A DNA stretch of 64,000 bases, from NCBI GenBank assembly GCA_965213935.1, contig CBDCAO010000012.1:2480001-2544000 (forward strand). The letters are read 5' to 3'. The notes beneath the pieces are model-generated. The model saw only the letters and a list, made by a program, of their open reading frames with translations. It was not told the DNA's origin and ran no database searches. Positions 52,312-60,155 of this stretch are shown here, in pieces. Position 1 is the first letter of the stretch; every line of letters starts with the position of its first letter. This stretch comes from Bin52 sp965213935 (GTDB lineage: Bacteria; Pseudomonadota; Alphaproteobacteria; Thalassobaculales; Thalassobaculaceae). The position numbers and the translations under genes are program-made.

Positions 52312-52701
52312 TCACACCCGACGCACCGGTGGTGCCAATCCCGCCAGCACCCGCCTCCGCATGAACCGGCCCGAGAGCCGGCGGTCGTCCGGGTTGTACA
52401 GGGACCAGGCCCGGCGATACCGCCAGTCCTCGTGCGACTGCGCGTGGCGGATGGCATCCCGGCAGGCTTCGTCGATATCCGTCTCCAACTGGCCCCAGGC
52501 CAGCACGAACCAGGCCTGGTCGTTGAGCTCCCGCTCGCGTGCGACGCGGTCCCGCTCGTCCTCCTCGCCGGCCACGGCGCGGCTGTCGCGCAGGTTTCCG
52601 AGAAACCTGTCAATCCGTTCGTACGAGGCCACGATGGCCTGAAGGTCGCTCAGCGCAGGGTCCGTCTCAGCCACTCGCGCGTGACGGACTCGCGCTCGCA
52701 T
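52312..52701 (-). CDS. Hypothetical protein of the mobile island
   Basis: A 129-aa acidic, helical protein: residues 20-60 have DLQAIVASYERIDRFLGNLRD (shown in part) and 70-95 have NDQAWFVLAWGQLETDIDEAC. I do not recognise the family. Its start overlaps the end of the next gene upstream by 52 bp, so the two are probably translated together. Both follow the relaxase fragment, a position where alphaproteobacterial conjugative elements carry small accessory genes. Confidence 0.55.
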   Translation of the reverse strand: MRARVRHARVAETDPALSDLQAIVASYERIDRFLGNLRDSRAVAGEEDERDRVARERELNDQAWFVLAWGQLETDIDEACRDAIRHAQSHEDWRYRRAWSLYNPDDRRLSGRFMRRRVLAGLAPPVRRV

Positions 52702-53087
52702 CGCCGCTCGTCGCGCGCCACCTGCCAGTCCGGCTCCGCGAAGTTCTCGGCCGCGTCGACGATGAGGTAGCGCCGGTCGCCGCGCTTCACATCGACCCGG
52801 CCGTTGTTGCCGATGATCCACAGCGCGTGCGGCTCGAACCGGACGACCTGGCCGGTTCCGCCGTGCAGTTCGAGCGTCGGCATCGGCTTCGCCTCGACAC
52901 CGAACTTGCGCATCATCTTCTCGTGCATGAGCACGGGGGCGCCCCGGCAGGCCTTCCATCCGTCCGGCAACCAGCCCCCGATCGCGGCAAAGAGACCGTT
53001 CAGGCGCGCTTCCCAGTCGTCGACGCGGCGGCGAACGTGCGTTGCGTCGACGGTTTCGCTCGTGACTTCGTCGAGAACCGTATTCAT
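52650..53087 (-). CDS. Hypothetical protein downstream of the relaxase fragment
   Basis: A 145-aa soluble protein. It has MNTVLDEVTSETVDATHV at the start, a segment LFAAIGGWLPDGWKACRG near residue 33, and LELHGGTGQVVRFEPHALW near 65, which reads like a small beta-rich domain. No catalytic motif is recognised. The ATG at 53087 is preferred (GGAACGG upstream). An alternative at 53129 would overlap the relaxase stop codon. Confidence 0.55.
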   Translation of the reverse strand: MNTVLDEVTSETVDATHVRRRVDDWEARLNGLFAAIGGWLPDGWKACRGAPVLMHEKMMRKFGVEAKPMPTLELHGGTGQVVRFEPHALWIIGNNGRVDVKRGDRRYLIVDAAENFAEPDWQVARDERRCERESVTREWLRRTLR

Positions 53088-53112
53088 CGAACCGTTCCAG
53101 CCCGCCGCCCGG

Positions 53113-54138
53113 TCATCCGGCCCGCTCATTATCCGCGCCGCAGCGGCTCCCGAACATCTCATATGGGGCGCCCGGCGGCGTTTCAATGCGGTGGGGCGCA
53201 CGGGCTACCCTTTTCCCCGGCGCTCGAATCCGCCCCGCCGCTGCCAGTTGATGCACCTTACAACCGAACCCGCGATCGACGCTCTTCGCAGCTCGATCCT
53301 GTTCCATCCCCGGCGCCTTGTTCCGATCACATAACGCGGAGGCGTCGTGCCCGCGGCCGAAGCTCCGGTCTCGATCGAGCGAAGTCTCCCGCCCCTTCGC
53401 CTTGTCGGGCTCGACCGCTTCGAGCGCCGCGATGCGCTCGCCGGTGGCGGTTTCGAGCTGCTCCTTCAGCGCCGCCCTGTCGTCGGTGACGAGCTCGGCC
53501 CGGTCGCGCGCGCGGGAGATCTCGACGTAGAACGACTTCTGCGTGGTGAGATGGGGGTGGTTGGCTTCCATGGCAGCGATCACGGTATCGACCGTGCGCC
53601 CCTGGAACGCGTGAACCGTGGAGGCCCAGGCGCGGTCGACATGGCGAAGCTGCGGATCGCCGGGGGCGAGGTCGAGCGTGCGCCCGTCCTCGAGGCGGAA
53701 CGTGACGTGTCCGCCGCGCACCGCCGCGACCTCGGCCGTGCCGCCATTGACGAGCCCGAGGCCGGCATCGTTGCGGGTCCAGCGGATGCGGTCGCCGGCG
53801 CGGAGCTCGATCTCCTCGCCGCGGTAGACCTCGACCCCGCCCGCGCGGGCCGCGATCCGGTTGGGCTCCCACGCGACCTGCTGGCCGTCGCCGCCTTCGA
53901 GGTGCACCGTCCCCGTCCGGTGATCGACGCCCGCGACGCGCAGCTCGTCGCCTTTCTCCACTCCGAGACGCTTGTAGGGCCGGTGGAATGCCACCGTGTC
54001 GCCCGGCATGTAGTTGGCGGCAAGGGTCTTCTCGGCGCTGGTGTAGCCACGCGAGACGAGGCGTTCGATCGTCATGGCGGGGCCGTGCACCGCGCCGTCG
54101 CGCACCAGGCGTTCGCGGACGTTATTCCCGATCACGGA
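53113..54138 (-). pseudogene. C-terminal fragment of a TraA/MobF-type conjugative relaxase-helicase
   Basis: About 340 codons remain of a protein normally near 1,000 aa. The part kept is the end of the RecD-like SF1 helicase: DTVAFHRPYKRLGVEKGDEL, the beta-barrel region, then WASTVHAFQGRTVDTVIAAM and YVEISRARDRAELVTDD, matching the last helicase motifs. The HUH relaxase domain, Walker A and B are absent. A stop codon (54139-54141) interrupts the frame just upstream, next to the integrase leader, so an insertion there probably cut the gene. The tail after residue 240 is basic and uncharacteristic. Confidence 0.75.
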
Positions 54139-54209
54139 TTATTCCCGAATCGTCGCCGGGCCCGCCGATTTGCGCGCCATCGAGTGCAAGATGCCGGAAT
54201 AATCACAAG

Positions 54210-54259
54210 CTGTCTTCTCCTGCTGGCTCGCTCGCCAGCGTCTGCAAAGGAGAAGACAG
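54210..54259 (+). promoter_or_regulatory. Leader hairpin covering the ribosome-binding site of the integrase gene
   Basis: Perfect 12-bp arms (CTGTCTTCTCCT / AGGAGAAGACAG) end one base before the ATG at 54260. A second 6-bp hairpin (GCTGGC/GCCAGC) is nested inside. The 3' arm contains the AGGAG ribosome site, so folded mRNA would hide it. Alternatively the repeat could be a recombinase-binding end of the element. Confidence 0.65.
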
Positions 54260-54996
54260 ATGTCGACAACCCACTTCTTTCCCTCGGCGACGGCGGCTAG
54301 GGATCGGCTGTATGCCGGCCCGCTTGGTGGCCATGTTGATGATTTTGCTGTTTGGCTGGCGGATCAGGGGTATGCGTGGACAACCGGACGCCAGAAGCTT
54401 GGACTGGTTGGCAAGTTCAACTGCTGGCTGGGGGATCAGGGGCTCGACCTTCCGGCACTGGACGAGGTGCAACTTGAACGGTTTCGCACTTCGCAGTCAC
54501 ACCTCGGCAAGCCCACGACCAACCTCATGTTCGACGGTCGGGAGCTGTTGGCGTGGCTACGCGAGACCGAGCGTCTGGCGCCGCGTGAGGCCGAACCGTC
54601 GTGCGATGACCCGGTTGGGGACACCGTCGACCGGTATGAGCGCTTTCTCTTCGACGAACGCGGCGCCAGCCTGAACACGGTACAGGCTTATCTGTCGACC
54701 GTTCGAACCTTTGTCGATGGTCGGTTCGACTCCGGACCTGCCGATCTGGGGTCTCTGGGTCTCCAGGACATCAACGGGTTCATTGTGCACTCGTGCCAGA
54801 GCCACAGTCCGGCGACGACACGGGTCCATGTTGCGGCTTTGCGCAGTTTCACGGGGTATCTGTATCGATCCGGGATCGTGGCCACGGATATCGCCGACGG
54901 AATCGCCGGGGTCAGAACCTGGCGCCTGTCGAGTTTGCCCAAAGGGCTGGAGCCGGATCAGGTCGAAGCGGTCCTCGCCAGTTGCGACCGCAGCAC

Positions 54997-55034
54997 GGTC
55001 ACAGGCCGGCGCGACGGTCACAGGCCGGCGCGAC
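54997..55034 (+). repeat. Exact 19-bp tandem duplication inside the integrase gene
   Basis: Unit GGTCACAGGCCGGCGCGAC occurs twice head to tail (54997-55015, 55016-55034). Removing one copy restores the integrase frame (S-T-V-T-G-R-R-D-Y-G-V-L), which shows it is the inactivating mutation. Confidence 0.92.
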
Positions 55035-55208
55035 TACGGCGTTCTGCTGTTGCTGGCGCTCCTCGGATTGCGGGCCTGCGAGGTCGTGCGCCTGACCCTG
55101 GACGACATCGACTGGGGCAACGCCGAGATTGCCGTGATCGGCAAGGGGAGCCGACGCGATGCTCTGCCCCTGCCCCACGAGGTCGGCGAAGCTCTCGTTG
55201 CGTATCTG

Positions 55209-55238
55209 CCCAGAGATGTTGCGCGCAACATCTCTGGG
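55209..55238. repeat. Perfect 30-bp palindrome at the integrase/IS66 junction
   Basis: Arms CCCAGAGATGTTGCG and CGCAACATCTCTGGG abut without a loop. It marks the point where integrase coding sequence ends and IS66 transposase sequence begins, so it may be an end-to-end joint of an element or a fold-back rearrangement scar. Confidence 0.85.
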
Positions 55239-55239
55239 C

Positions 55240-55443
55240 TCGTGCCGGAGGGTCTCGACGATTGCGTCGTTCTACTCGCTGCTTGCGACCCTCGAGCGCA
55301 ACGGCATCGATCGTGTCGTGTGGGTGCGCCAGTGGCTCGACGCCTGCGCCGCCAACGGCGGCCGGCCGCCCCACGATCTCGCCCCGTGGCTGCCATGGTC
55401 GATGACGCCGGCCCGCAAGGCGGAACTCTCCCGGCCGCCCTGA
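55240..55443 (+). pseudogene. C-terminal scrap of an IS66-family transposase
   Basis: About 65 codons up to the stop at 55441 read STIASFYSLLATLERNGIDR then WLDACAANGGRPPHDLAPWLPW, matching the conserved C-terminal helix and the LPW end of IS66 TnpC proteins. The DDE domain is missing and there is no start codon of its own. Confidence 0.6.
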
Positions 55444-55483
55444 CCCTCGGCGCATCAGCCCGAGCCGACAGCGCGAGTCTCGA

Positions 55484-55798
55484 TCATGCGTGCAGCGCCC
55501 TCACGCGTCGATCCGCGGCCGTCCGGTCGCGCCGCGCCCGCGCAAGCTCGTAGCTCGCCTGCATCCGCATCCAGTGCTCGGCGGTGCCCCAGCCGATGTC
55601 TTCCAGCGCCAGCGCCATGTTCGCCGACACGCCCGCCTTGCCGTTCAGCAGGCGCGACAGCGTTCCGCGCTCGCAGCCGAGACGCGCCGCCGTCCCGGTC
55701 ACGTTCCACCCTACATCGTCCATGCTCTCGCGGATGAGTTCGCCCAGGTGCGGCGGGTTCCGCATCGGGCCGACGCGCTCGCTTGCAATGTCGTTCAC
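55484..55798 (-). CDS. higA: HigA-type antitoxin (XRE family)
   Basis: About 104 aa with a helix-turn-helix: MRNPPHLGELIRESMDDVGW, GTAARLGCERGTLSRLLNGKAG and the HigA tail ALEDIGWGTAEHWMRMQASYELA (each shown in part). It follows the toxin gene by 18 bp, the toxin-first order typical of higBA. The GTG at 55798 has GGAGGG upstream. The alternative ATG at 55765 begins at the usual HigA N-terminus but has no ribosome site. It is expected to repress its own operon. Confidence 0.88.
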   Translation of the reverse strand: MNDIASERVGPMRNPPHLGELIRESMDDVGWNVTGTAARLGCERGTLSRLLNGKAGVSANMALALEDIGWGTAEHWMRMQASYELARARRDRTAADRRVRALHA

Positions 55799-55816
55799 GG
55801 TCAGCACTCCCTCCGG

Positions 55817-56089
55817 TCAGTGATAGTCGATCAGGTCCACGTCCACGGCCTCGCCGTCCTCGAAGCGGAACACCACGCGCCAGTTACCCGAGACGCGGAC
55901 GCTCCACTGGCCCGCGCGGTCGCCCTTGAGGGGATGCACCCGGAAGCCCGGCGCGTCGGCGCTGCCCGGATGCGTCGCTTCTTGCAGACGGAACAGGATA
56001 CGCCGAAGCCGTGGCGCGAGACCGGCGGGAAGTCGCGCCGCGTCGTCGCGTTCGTGCAGCGCTCGCAGCCCCTTGTGCCTGGTCCTCAT
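55817..56089 (-). CDS. higB: HigB/RelE-type toxin
   Basis: A 90-aa RelE-fold mRNA interferase: LRRILFRLQEATHPGSADAPG near residue 28 (shown in part), then FRVHPLKGDRAGQWSVRVSGNWRVVFRFEDG and a C-terminal DLIDYH. The family residues PLKGDRAGQWSVRV and NWRVVF are intact. The N-terminal 25 residues are Arg-rich where HigB usually has FKHKGL; KGLRALHERDD fits that helix. First gene of the pair. Confidence 0.88.
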   Translation of the reverse strand: MRTRHKGLRALHERDDAARLPAGLAPRLRRILFRLQEATHPGSADAPGFRVHPLKGDRAGQWSVRVSGNWRVVFRFEDGEAVDVDLIDYH

Positions 56090-56149
56090 GATTCACTGTA
56101 GCGCGTCACGTTACACGCCGCAATCGCCCGCCGTGCCGTCGCGACGGGC

Positions 56150-56306
56150 GGCGACGCTGCGGAGCGGTAACGTGTGCACGGCTCGACCCTGCGCTGCGGG
56201 AACAAGTGCGACGGCCGCAGCGGCATGGCGGTAATGCGTGCGCCCGCACCGCCACCGCCGCTGCGGGCCTAGTAAGTGATGCTGCCGGTGTGCGCCCCCA
56301 TGTATT
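56150..56306 (+). repeat. Left half of direct-repeat copy 1 (interrupted by the IS91-like element)
   Basis: It matches 59822-59982 over its length: shared blocks include CGGCGACGCTGCGG-like sequence, GTGCACGGCTCGACCCTGCG (one or two changes) and CTGCGGGAACA. The match breaks at the IS91-like element and resumes at 58899. Confidence 0.7.
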
Positions 56307-56312
56307 GAATAG

Positions 56313-56349
56313 GATCTTATCGGTCGTGCGCAGCATGACCGATAAGATC
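56313..56349 (-). other. Hairpin at the transposase 3' end (candidate oriIS)
   Basis: Perfect 13-bp arms (GATCTTATCGGTC / GACCGATAAGATC) with an 11-base loop. IS91 elements start rolling-circle replication next to such a structure at the 3' side of the transposase gene. Confidence 0.6.
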
Positions 56350-56365
56350 ATTGAGCTGAGCCGCG
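56346..56365 (+). repeat. 20-bp inverted repeat near the left end of the IS91-like element
   Basis: GATCATTGAGCTGAGCCGCG pairs with the reverse complement of 58885-58904 at 19 of 20 positions. IS91 elements are not expected to have matching terminal repeats of this length. Confidence 0.75.
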
Positions 56366-56616
56366 CGGCACGGCGGTGATGCAGTTCTATGGGGAAAGTA
56401 ACCGCTCGGTGGGGGTCGATGACACCGGGGAGGCGCGGCCGAGCGCCCCTGACAGATGCGGCGCCAATGCAAGATTGGTCGCGGCGGCGGTCATGATGTC
56501 GGAGCGGCCGTCGGGACGGCCGGTCCGTCGATGCGCGGCGTCATGCGGGCGCAGCGATGACCGTGGCGCGCCGATGGGCGGGCGGTCATGGGACCGTGAT
56601 GGGCAACGGCGCATCG

Positions 56617-57825
56617 TCATGGCGGTCCGGTCTTCATCGCCGCCCTTCCCGAGCGGTGCTGCGGCTCCAGAACGAGTCTCTGCCTCAGCGTTCCCTCGCC
56701 GCACTGCCGACACACGGTGACGTCGATCCCGGTCAGGCGCAGCATCATCTCTTCAGCGGCTTCCGGCTCACGCGGTTCGGGGGTCGGCTGATGAAGCAGG
56801 CCTCGGCAGAGGGCGAGCTTGCGAGCCCGGCAGCGATTGGCGAGCAGTCCGTAGTGACGCAGCCGGGTAAAGCCGCGCGGCAGCACATGCAGGAGGAAGC
56901 GGCGAATGAACTCGTCGGCGTCGAGGCGCATCACCTTGACGCTGTTGCCGTCGGCGTAGTCGCGCCATCGGAAGCGGACGTTCTCGCCGTCGAAGTCGAC
57001 GAGGCGATGGTTGCCGATGGCGCTCTTGTGGGTGTAGCGCCCGAGATAGGCCAGCACCTGCCCGGCGCCGGCGAACGGGGCCTTGCTGTAGACCACCCAT
57101 TTGTGCGACCGCAGCGTGGTCTCCAGGGCCTCGAACTCACCGCCGCCCGCGGGCTTCAGCCGCAGCTCCCCGTTGCGGTGCGCGGCGCCGAGGAAGTCGA
57201 GATACTTGCCGCGGAAGACCTTGGAGAGCGCGGCCGTGGGGAACAGGAAGCCCTTGCGCGCGGGGGTGAGCCAGCGCTGCCCGTCCGGGCTCAGTCCGCC
57301 GTCGGTGACAATGCAGTGGACATGGATGTGCTGCCCCAGGTTCTGCCCCCAGGTATGGAGCACCATGGTGATCCCCATCTCGCCGCCGAGCCAGCGGGGA
57401 TTGCGGCCGAACTCCAGCAGGGTCCGGGACGCCGCCTTGAAGAGCAGCCTGTAGACCAGTGCCGGGTTGCCCTGGGCGACGGGGTTGAGCTCGTGGGGCA
57501 GGGTGAACACCACATGCCAGTATCCGATGTCGAGCAGATCGGCGCACTGACGCTCGACCCACCTGGTCTGCGAGAGGGTCTGGCACTTGGGGCAGTGACG
57601 GTTCCGGCACGAGGCGTACTGGATTGTCACCGCCCCGCAGTGGTCGCACTCCGACTTGAACCCGCCAAGCGCGGCAGTGCGGCAGTTCACCAGCGCGTCG
57701 ACGACCCGCTGCTGCTGGGCCGAGAGCCTGTGTGTCTCGGCATAGGCACTGCCGCGCTCGCGCAGGATGTCCGCGACCTCGAGTGTCGGCCGCGTGGCCG
57801 GCGCCGCGTGGTCAGCATGGGCCAC
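56617..57825 (-). CDS. IS91 family transposase
   Basis: A 402-aa transposase. The N-terminal zinc-binding domain is CDHCGAVTIQYASCRNRHCPKCQ (part) near residue 60, and the HUH motif is in GQHIHVHCIVTDGG near 165. The core continues with AYLGRYTHKSAIGNHRL near 263, carrying the YLGRYTH Tyr region. The C-terminus has a second CxxC pair (VCRQCGEG). It starts with GTG at 57825, 3 bp after the recombinase stop. It nicks single-strand DNA and moves by a rolling-circle route. It looks intact. Confidence 0.9.
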   Translation of the reverse strand: MAHADHAAPATRPTLEVADILRERGSAYAETHRLSAQQQRVVDALVNCRTAALGGFKSECDHCGAVTIQYASCRNRHCPKCQTLSQTRWVERQCADLLDIGYWHVVFTLPHELNPVAQGNPALVYRLLFKAASRTLLEFGRNPRWLGGEMGITMVLHTWGQNLGQHIHVHCIVTDGGLSPDGQRWLTPARKGFLFPTAALSKVFRGKYLDFLGAAHRNGELRLKPAGGGEFEALETTLRSHKWVVYSKAPFAGAGQVLAYLGRYTHKSAIGNHRLVDFDGENVRFRWRDYADGNSVKVMRLDADEFIRRFLLHVLPRGFTRLRHYGLLANRCRARKLALCRGLLHQPTPEPREPEAAEEMMLRLTGIDVTVCRQCGEGTLRQRLVLEPQHRSGRAAMKTGPP

Positions 57826-57828
57826 CGG

Positions 57829-58680
57829 TCAGGCCCGGGCGGGACGCGGGAACTCCAGCAGGTCCAGGGGAGACGGGGTGGCACTCGTCTTGTCGTGGGC
57901 CAGATGCAGGTAGCGCATGGTCGAGCGGATGGAGCTGTGCCCGAGGCGGCGCTGGATGACATGGAGTTCGACCCCCGCCTCCAGGAGCCCGGTGGCGTAG
58001 CAATGACGCAGCGTGTGGACGCCGCCGCGCTTGTCGATCCCGGCCTTGTTCTTGGCCCGGTTGTAGATGTCAGTTGGCCAGGAACGCGACATCGGGTGAC
58101 CGTAATGACCGGGGAACAACCAGTGCTCGGGGCGCACGCGGCGCCAGTACGCGCGCAGTTCGTCCAGCAGCCGTGGCGAGAGCGGGACGTAGCGGTCCTT
58201 GTTGCCCTTGCCCTGGTCAACCCGCACGCACATCCGCTGCGAGTCGATATCGCTGATCCGCAGGCAGCTGAGTTCGCTCGCCCGCAGCCCTGCGGCGTAG
58301 GCCGTCATCAGCACGGATCGGTGTTTGCAGTTTGTGGTGACGCCAAACAGCCGCACCAGCTCGTCGTGGTTCAGGAGCTCGGGCAGGATCGACGGCGTCT
58401 TGGCGCCCGGCAGGTAGAAATGCGGGTCGGGCAGGCCGAGCGTGATGCGGTACAGGAAGCGAATGCCGTGGCGGGCGCAGTTGCAGCTCTGCCAGGTCAA
58501 CCCCCGCTCTTCATGCAGAAAGAGAAGGTAATCCTGAACCTCCTGCGCGGAAATCCGCTCCGGGCTGCGGCCATAGTGACAGGCGAGGCCGGAGACCGAG
58601 TTGAGATAGGACTTCTTCGTGTTCTGGGCAAGACCGCGAACGGTCATGTCGTTGATCATGCGCTTGCGCAAAGGTGTCAT
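57829..58680 (-). CDS. Tyrosine recombinase partner of the IS91-like transposase
   Basis: A 283-aa XerC/D-like recombinase. It has the core-binding region NTKKSYLNSVSGLACHYGRSP near residue 20 (part). The catalytic residues are Arg in YAAGLRASELSCLRISDID near 150, Lys in GKGNKDRYVPL near 175, His-x-x-Arg in GVHTLRHCYATGLLEAG near 230, His in RLGHSSIRSTMRYLHL, and the Tyr in that same segment. All are present. IS91 elements with an upstream recombinase of this type are known. Its role may be resolving intermediates or targeting. Confidence 0.88.
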   Translation of the reverse strand: MTPLRKRMINDMTVRGLAQNTKKSYLNSVSGLACHYGRSPERISAQEVQDYLLFLHEERGLTWQSCNCARHGIRFLYRITLGLPDPHFYLPGAKTPSILPELLNHDELVRLFGVTTNCKHRSVLMTAYAAGLRASELSCLRISDIDSQRMCVRVDQGKGNKDRYVPLSPRLLDELRAYWRRVRPEHWLFPGHYGHPMSRSWPTDIYNRAKNKAGIDKRGGVHTLRHCYATGLLEAGVELHVIQRRLGHSSIRSTMRYLHLAHDKTSATPSPLDLLEFPRPARA

Positions 58681-58884
58681 CTGTCGTCTCCCTCCTGGTC
58701 GGATCGGTCACGAAGACACGTCCACGCTCTTGCTCGTGGACGTGGCCGTCGATGACTATGGATCAGACAGGGAGACAGGGGACCCGCCCCTGCGCCGCGA
58801 CGTCACGAAGACGCTGTCCTTCAACTCGCCTGGAACACCGAGATCACTTCCGACACCCGGCGGCCAGAACACCCCGCCGCGGAA

Positions 58885-58904
58885 CGCGGCTCAGTTCAAT
58901 GATC
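58885..58904 (-). repeat. 20-bp inverted repeat near the right end of the IS91-like element
   Basis: Reverse complement GATCATTGAACTGAGCCGCG differs from 56346-56365 at one base. The last few bases (TGATC) may belong to the interrupted host repeat. Confidence 0.7.
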
Positions 58905-59106
58905 TGTTATCTCGTGCTTCCCATAGTGCCTCCTGGAAGCCGCGCGACGGTTCGGGGACTGTCTCCTCAAGTGCGCGGCGGGCGCTGCCGTTCAAACGCC
59001 GCTCGGGCTAAATTCCGATAGCAAAACGGCTTTCATCGCCCGACGGATTGAACGGTCAGGAAGCGCGATTTGGACGCCCTTCGGCGCGTGGTCCACACAC
59101 GCAGCG
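58899..59106 (+). repeat. Right half of direct-repeat copy 1
   Basis: It aligns with 59983-60095 plus 62551-62648. Shared blocks include GATCTGTTA, GGTTCGGG, CGCCGCTCGGGCTAA, CGGTCAGGAAGC, and GACGCCCTTCGGCG. The Calx-beta gene starts 200 bp downstream. Confidence 0.8.
58988..59055 (+). other. Structured stem-loop element, copy 1
   Basis: Outer arms CCGTTCAA / TTGAACGG (8 bp), a middle CCG/CGG and an inner TCGGGC / GCCCGA close a loop of about 29 bases. The same design recurs in copy 2 with GCTCAA / TTGAGC in the outer stem: a U-A to C-G compensatory change, which supports real pairing in RNA or single-strand DNA. Confidence 0.6.
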
Positions 59107-59306
59107 AAGGCAAGTCAGCCGCGTGCTCGAAAGTCAGCACGCACTCGCATCCAAACGACGACGCGATGCCCCGCGCCATTGGAAAACCTTATCCGTACCC
59201 GAAGGAAACGATTCTGGAACGGCCCGGTGCGCATCCTATACTGCATGTCGTCCGGGTGGAGCAGGCTCAGCCCCCCGGCACCACCGAAACCAGGAAGAGG
59301 CTTCCC

Positions 59307-59783
59307 ATGCAGCCGCCATCGAACCGACGCCGCTTGCGCACCGCCATCACATCCGCAGTCCTCGCCGGTGCCGTCCTCGCCTCGGGCGCGGCGCTCGGCG
59401 CGGACGCCGAAGGAAACGAGGGCGACACGATCGAGTTCACCGTTACCCTGTCGAACGCGCCGCGTGGCGGCTGCGTTGTCAAATACGACTTCAAGACGGA
59501 GGACGACTCGGCGGTCGCGGGCGACGACTACACGGCCAACAATGGCACGGTCACGTTTTCCTCGGGAGAAAATCAGAAGACGGTCGGCGTGGAGTCACTC
59601 AACGACACCGTCTCCGAAGAGGACGAGACCTTCAAGCTCAAGCTCGACAACCAGACGTGGCTCGGTCTCTACCATGGTTACGACCTGTGCCATGAAGAGC
59701 ACGTGGAGGGCACCGGTGGCTTTCCGACGACCATGACGCTGACCGGAAAGATCGTCGATGTGGCGCCGACATCGGGCAACTGA
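59307..59783 (+). CDS. Small exported Calx-beta domain protein
   Basis: A 158-aa protein. The signal peptide has basic residues (NRRRLRTAITSAVLAG) and cleavage near ALGADA (about residue 33). It is followed by one Calx-beta domain with the textbook pattern EGDTIEFTVTLSNAP, DDYTANNGTVTFSSGE and VSEEDETFKLKL, including Asp/Glu that bind calcium in family members. Two Cys are at 58 and about 132. The ATG at 59307 follows GGAAGAGG. It lies between two direct repeats. The protein at 15904-16395 is a distant paralogue. Role unknown: surface, matrix or calcium-dependent binding. Confidence 0.8.
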   Translation: MQPPSNRRRLRTAITSAVLAGAVLASGAALGADAEGNEGDTIEFTVTLSNAPRGGCVVKYDFKTEDDSAVAGDDYTANNGTVTFSSGENQKTVGVESLNDTVSEEDETFKLKLDNQTWLGLYHGYDLCHEEHVEGTGGFPTTMTLTGKIVDVAPTSGN

Positions 59784-59821
59784 TCCAGGCCGGAGCAACC
59801 GCAGGCGTCATCCGACATCCA

Positions 59822-60095
59822 GCGGCAACGCTGCGGGACGGCGGCGTATGCACGGCCCGATCCTGCGCTGCGGGAACATGTGCGGCTGCCGGTGTTCATC
59901 AGCGGGAGCGCGCGAACCCGCAGCGCCGCCGACAGTGCGTGCCGAGTGAACGACGCTGTCGGTGAGCACGACTCCATGCATTGATCTGTTACCTTGCGCT
60001 TCCTGTCCTGCCGCCCGGAAGTCGCGCGGCGGTTCGGGAACCGTTTCCTGCGGTGCGTGGTGGACGCGGTCGCTCAAGCGCCGCTCGGGCTAACC
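59822..60095 (+). repeat. Direct-repeat copy 2, left part (interrupted by the IS50-like element)
   Basis: It begins about 40 bp after the Calx-beta stop codon. It is continuous across the place where copy 1 holds the IS91-like element, and it stops where the IS50-like element inserted. The rest is at 62551-62648. Confidence 0.8.
60088..60095 (+). repeat. Target-site duplication (left) of the IS50-like element
   Basis: GGCTAACC directly precedes the left inverted repeat. The same 8 bases follow the right one at 62543-62550. They fall in the loop of the structured element. Confidence 0.9.
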
Positions 60096-60114
60096 CTACC
60101 CATGCCCCACAAGT
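60096..60114 (+). repeat. Left 19-bp inverted repeat of the IS50-like element
   Basis: CTACCCATGCCCCACAAGT; identical in reverse complement to 62524-62542. Confidence 0.93.
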
Positions 60115-60155
60115 GATGCTGGACAAATGGTTCTGGTGGCGCTACGGTGCCTGCC

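Larger units (their letters stand above)
54260..55238 (+). pseudogene. Tyrosine recombinase broken by a 19-bp tandem duplication
   Basis: The N-terminal two thirds read as a tyrosine-type integrase: a SAM-like core-binding domain (FAVWLADQGYAWTTGRQ near residue 29; SLNTVQAYLSTVRTFVDG near 135; SHSPATTRVHVAALRSF near 180). After codon 252 an exact 19-bp direct duplication shifts the frame. In the other frame the catalytic region continues with LLALLGLRACEVVRLTLDDIDW (catalytic Arg; shown in part) and GKGSRRDALPL. The C-terminal HxxR and Tyr are missing: the sequence instead meets a palindrome and an IS66 scrap. It is doubly inactivated. Confidence 0.85.
56307..58898 (-). mobile_element. IS91-like element with a partner tyrosine recombinase
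   Basis: About 2.6 kb carrying an IS91-type Y-transposase and, 3 bp upstream, a tyrosine recombinase gene. The boundaries are inferred because they split a repeat whose other copy (59822-60095 onward) is continuous at this point. The end next to the transposase 3' side has a strong hairpin (56313-56349), as expected for the replication-origin end of IS91 elements. Near-identical 20-bp inverted segments lie at 56346-56365 and 58885-58904. Confidence 0.7.

Noticed and set aside
58988..59055. Integron attC site after the HigBA genes and after the Calx-beta gene
   Set aside because: The gene-then-folded-site layout fits, but no GTTRRRY / RYYYAAC core pair was found, no integron integrase is in the window, and the repeat is much longer than attC.
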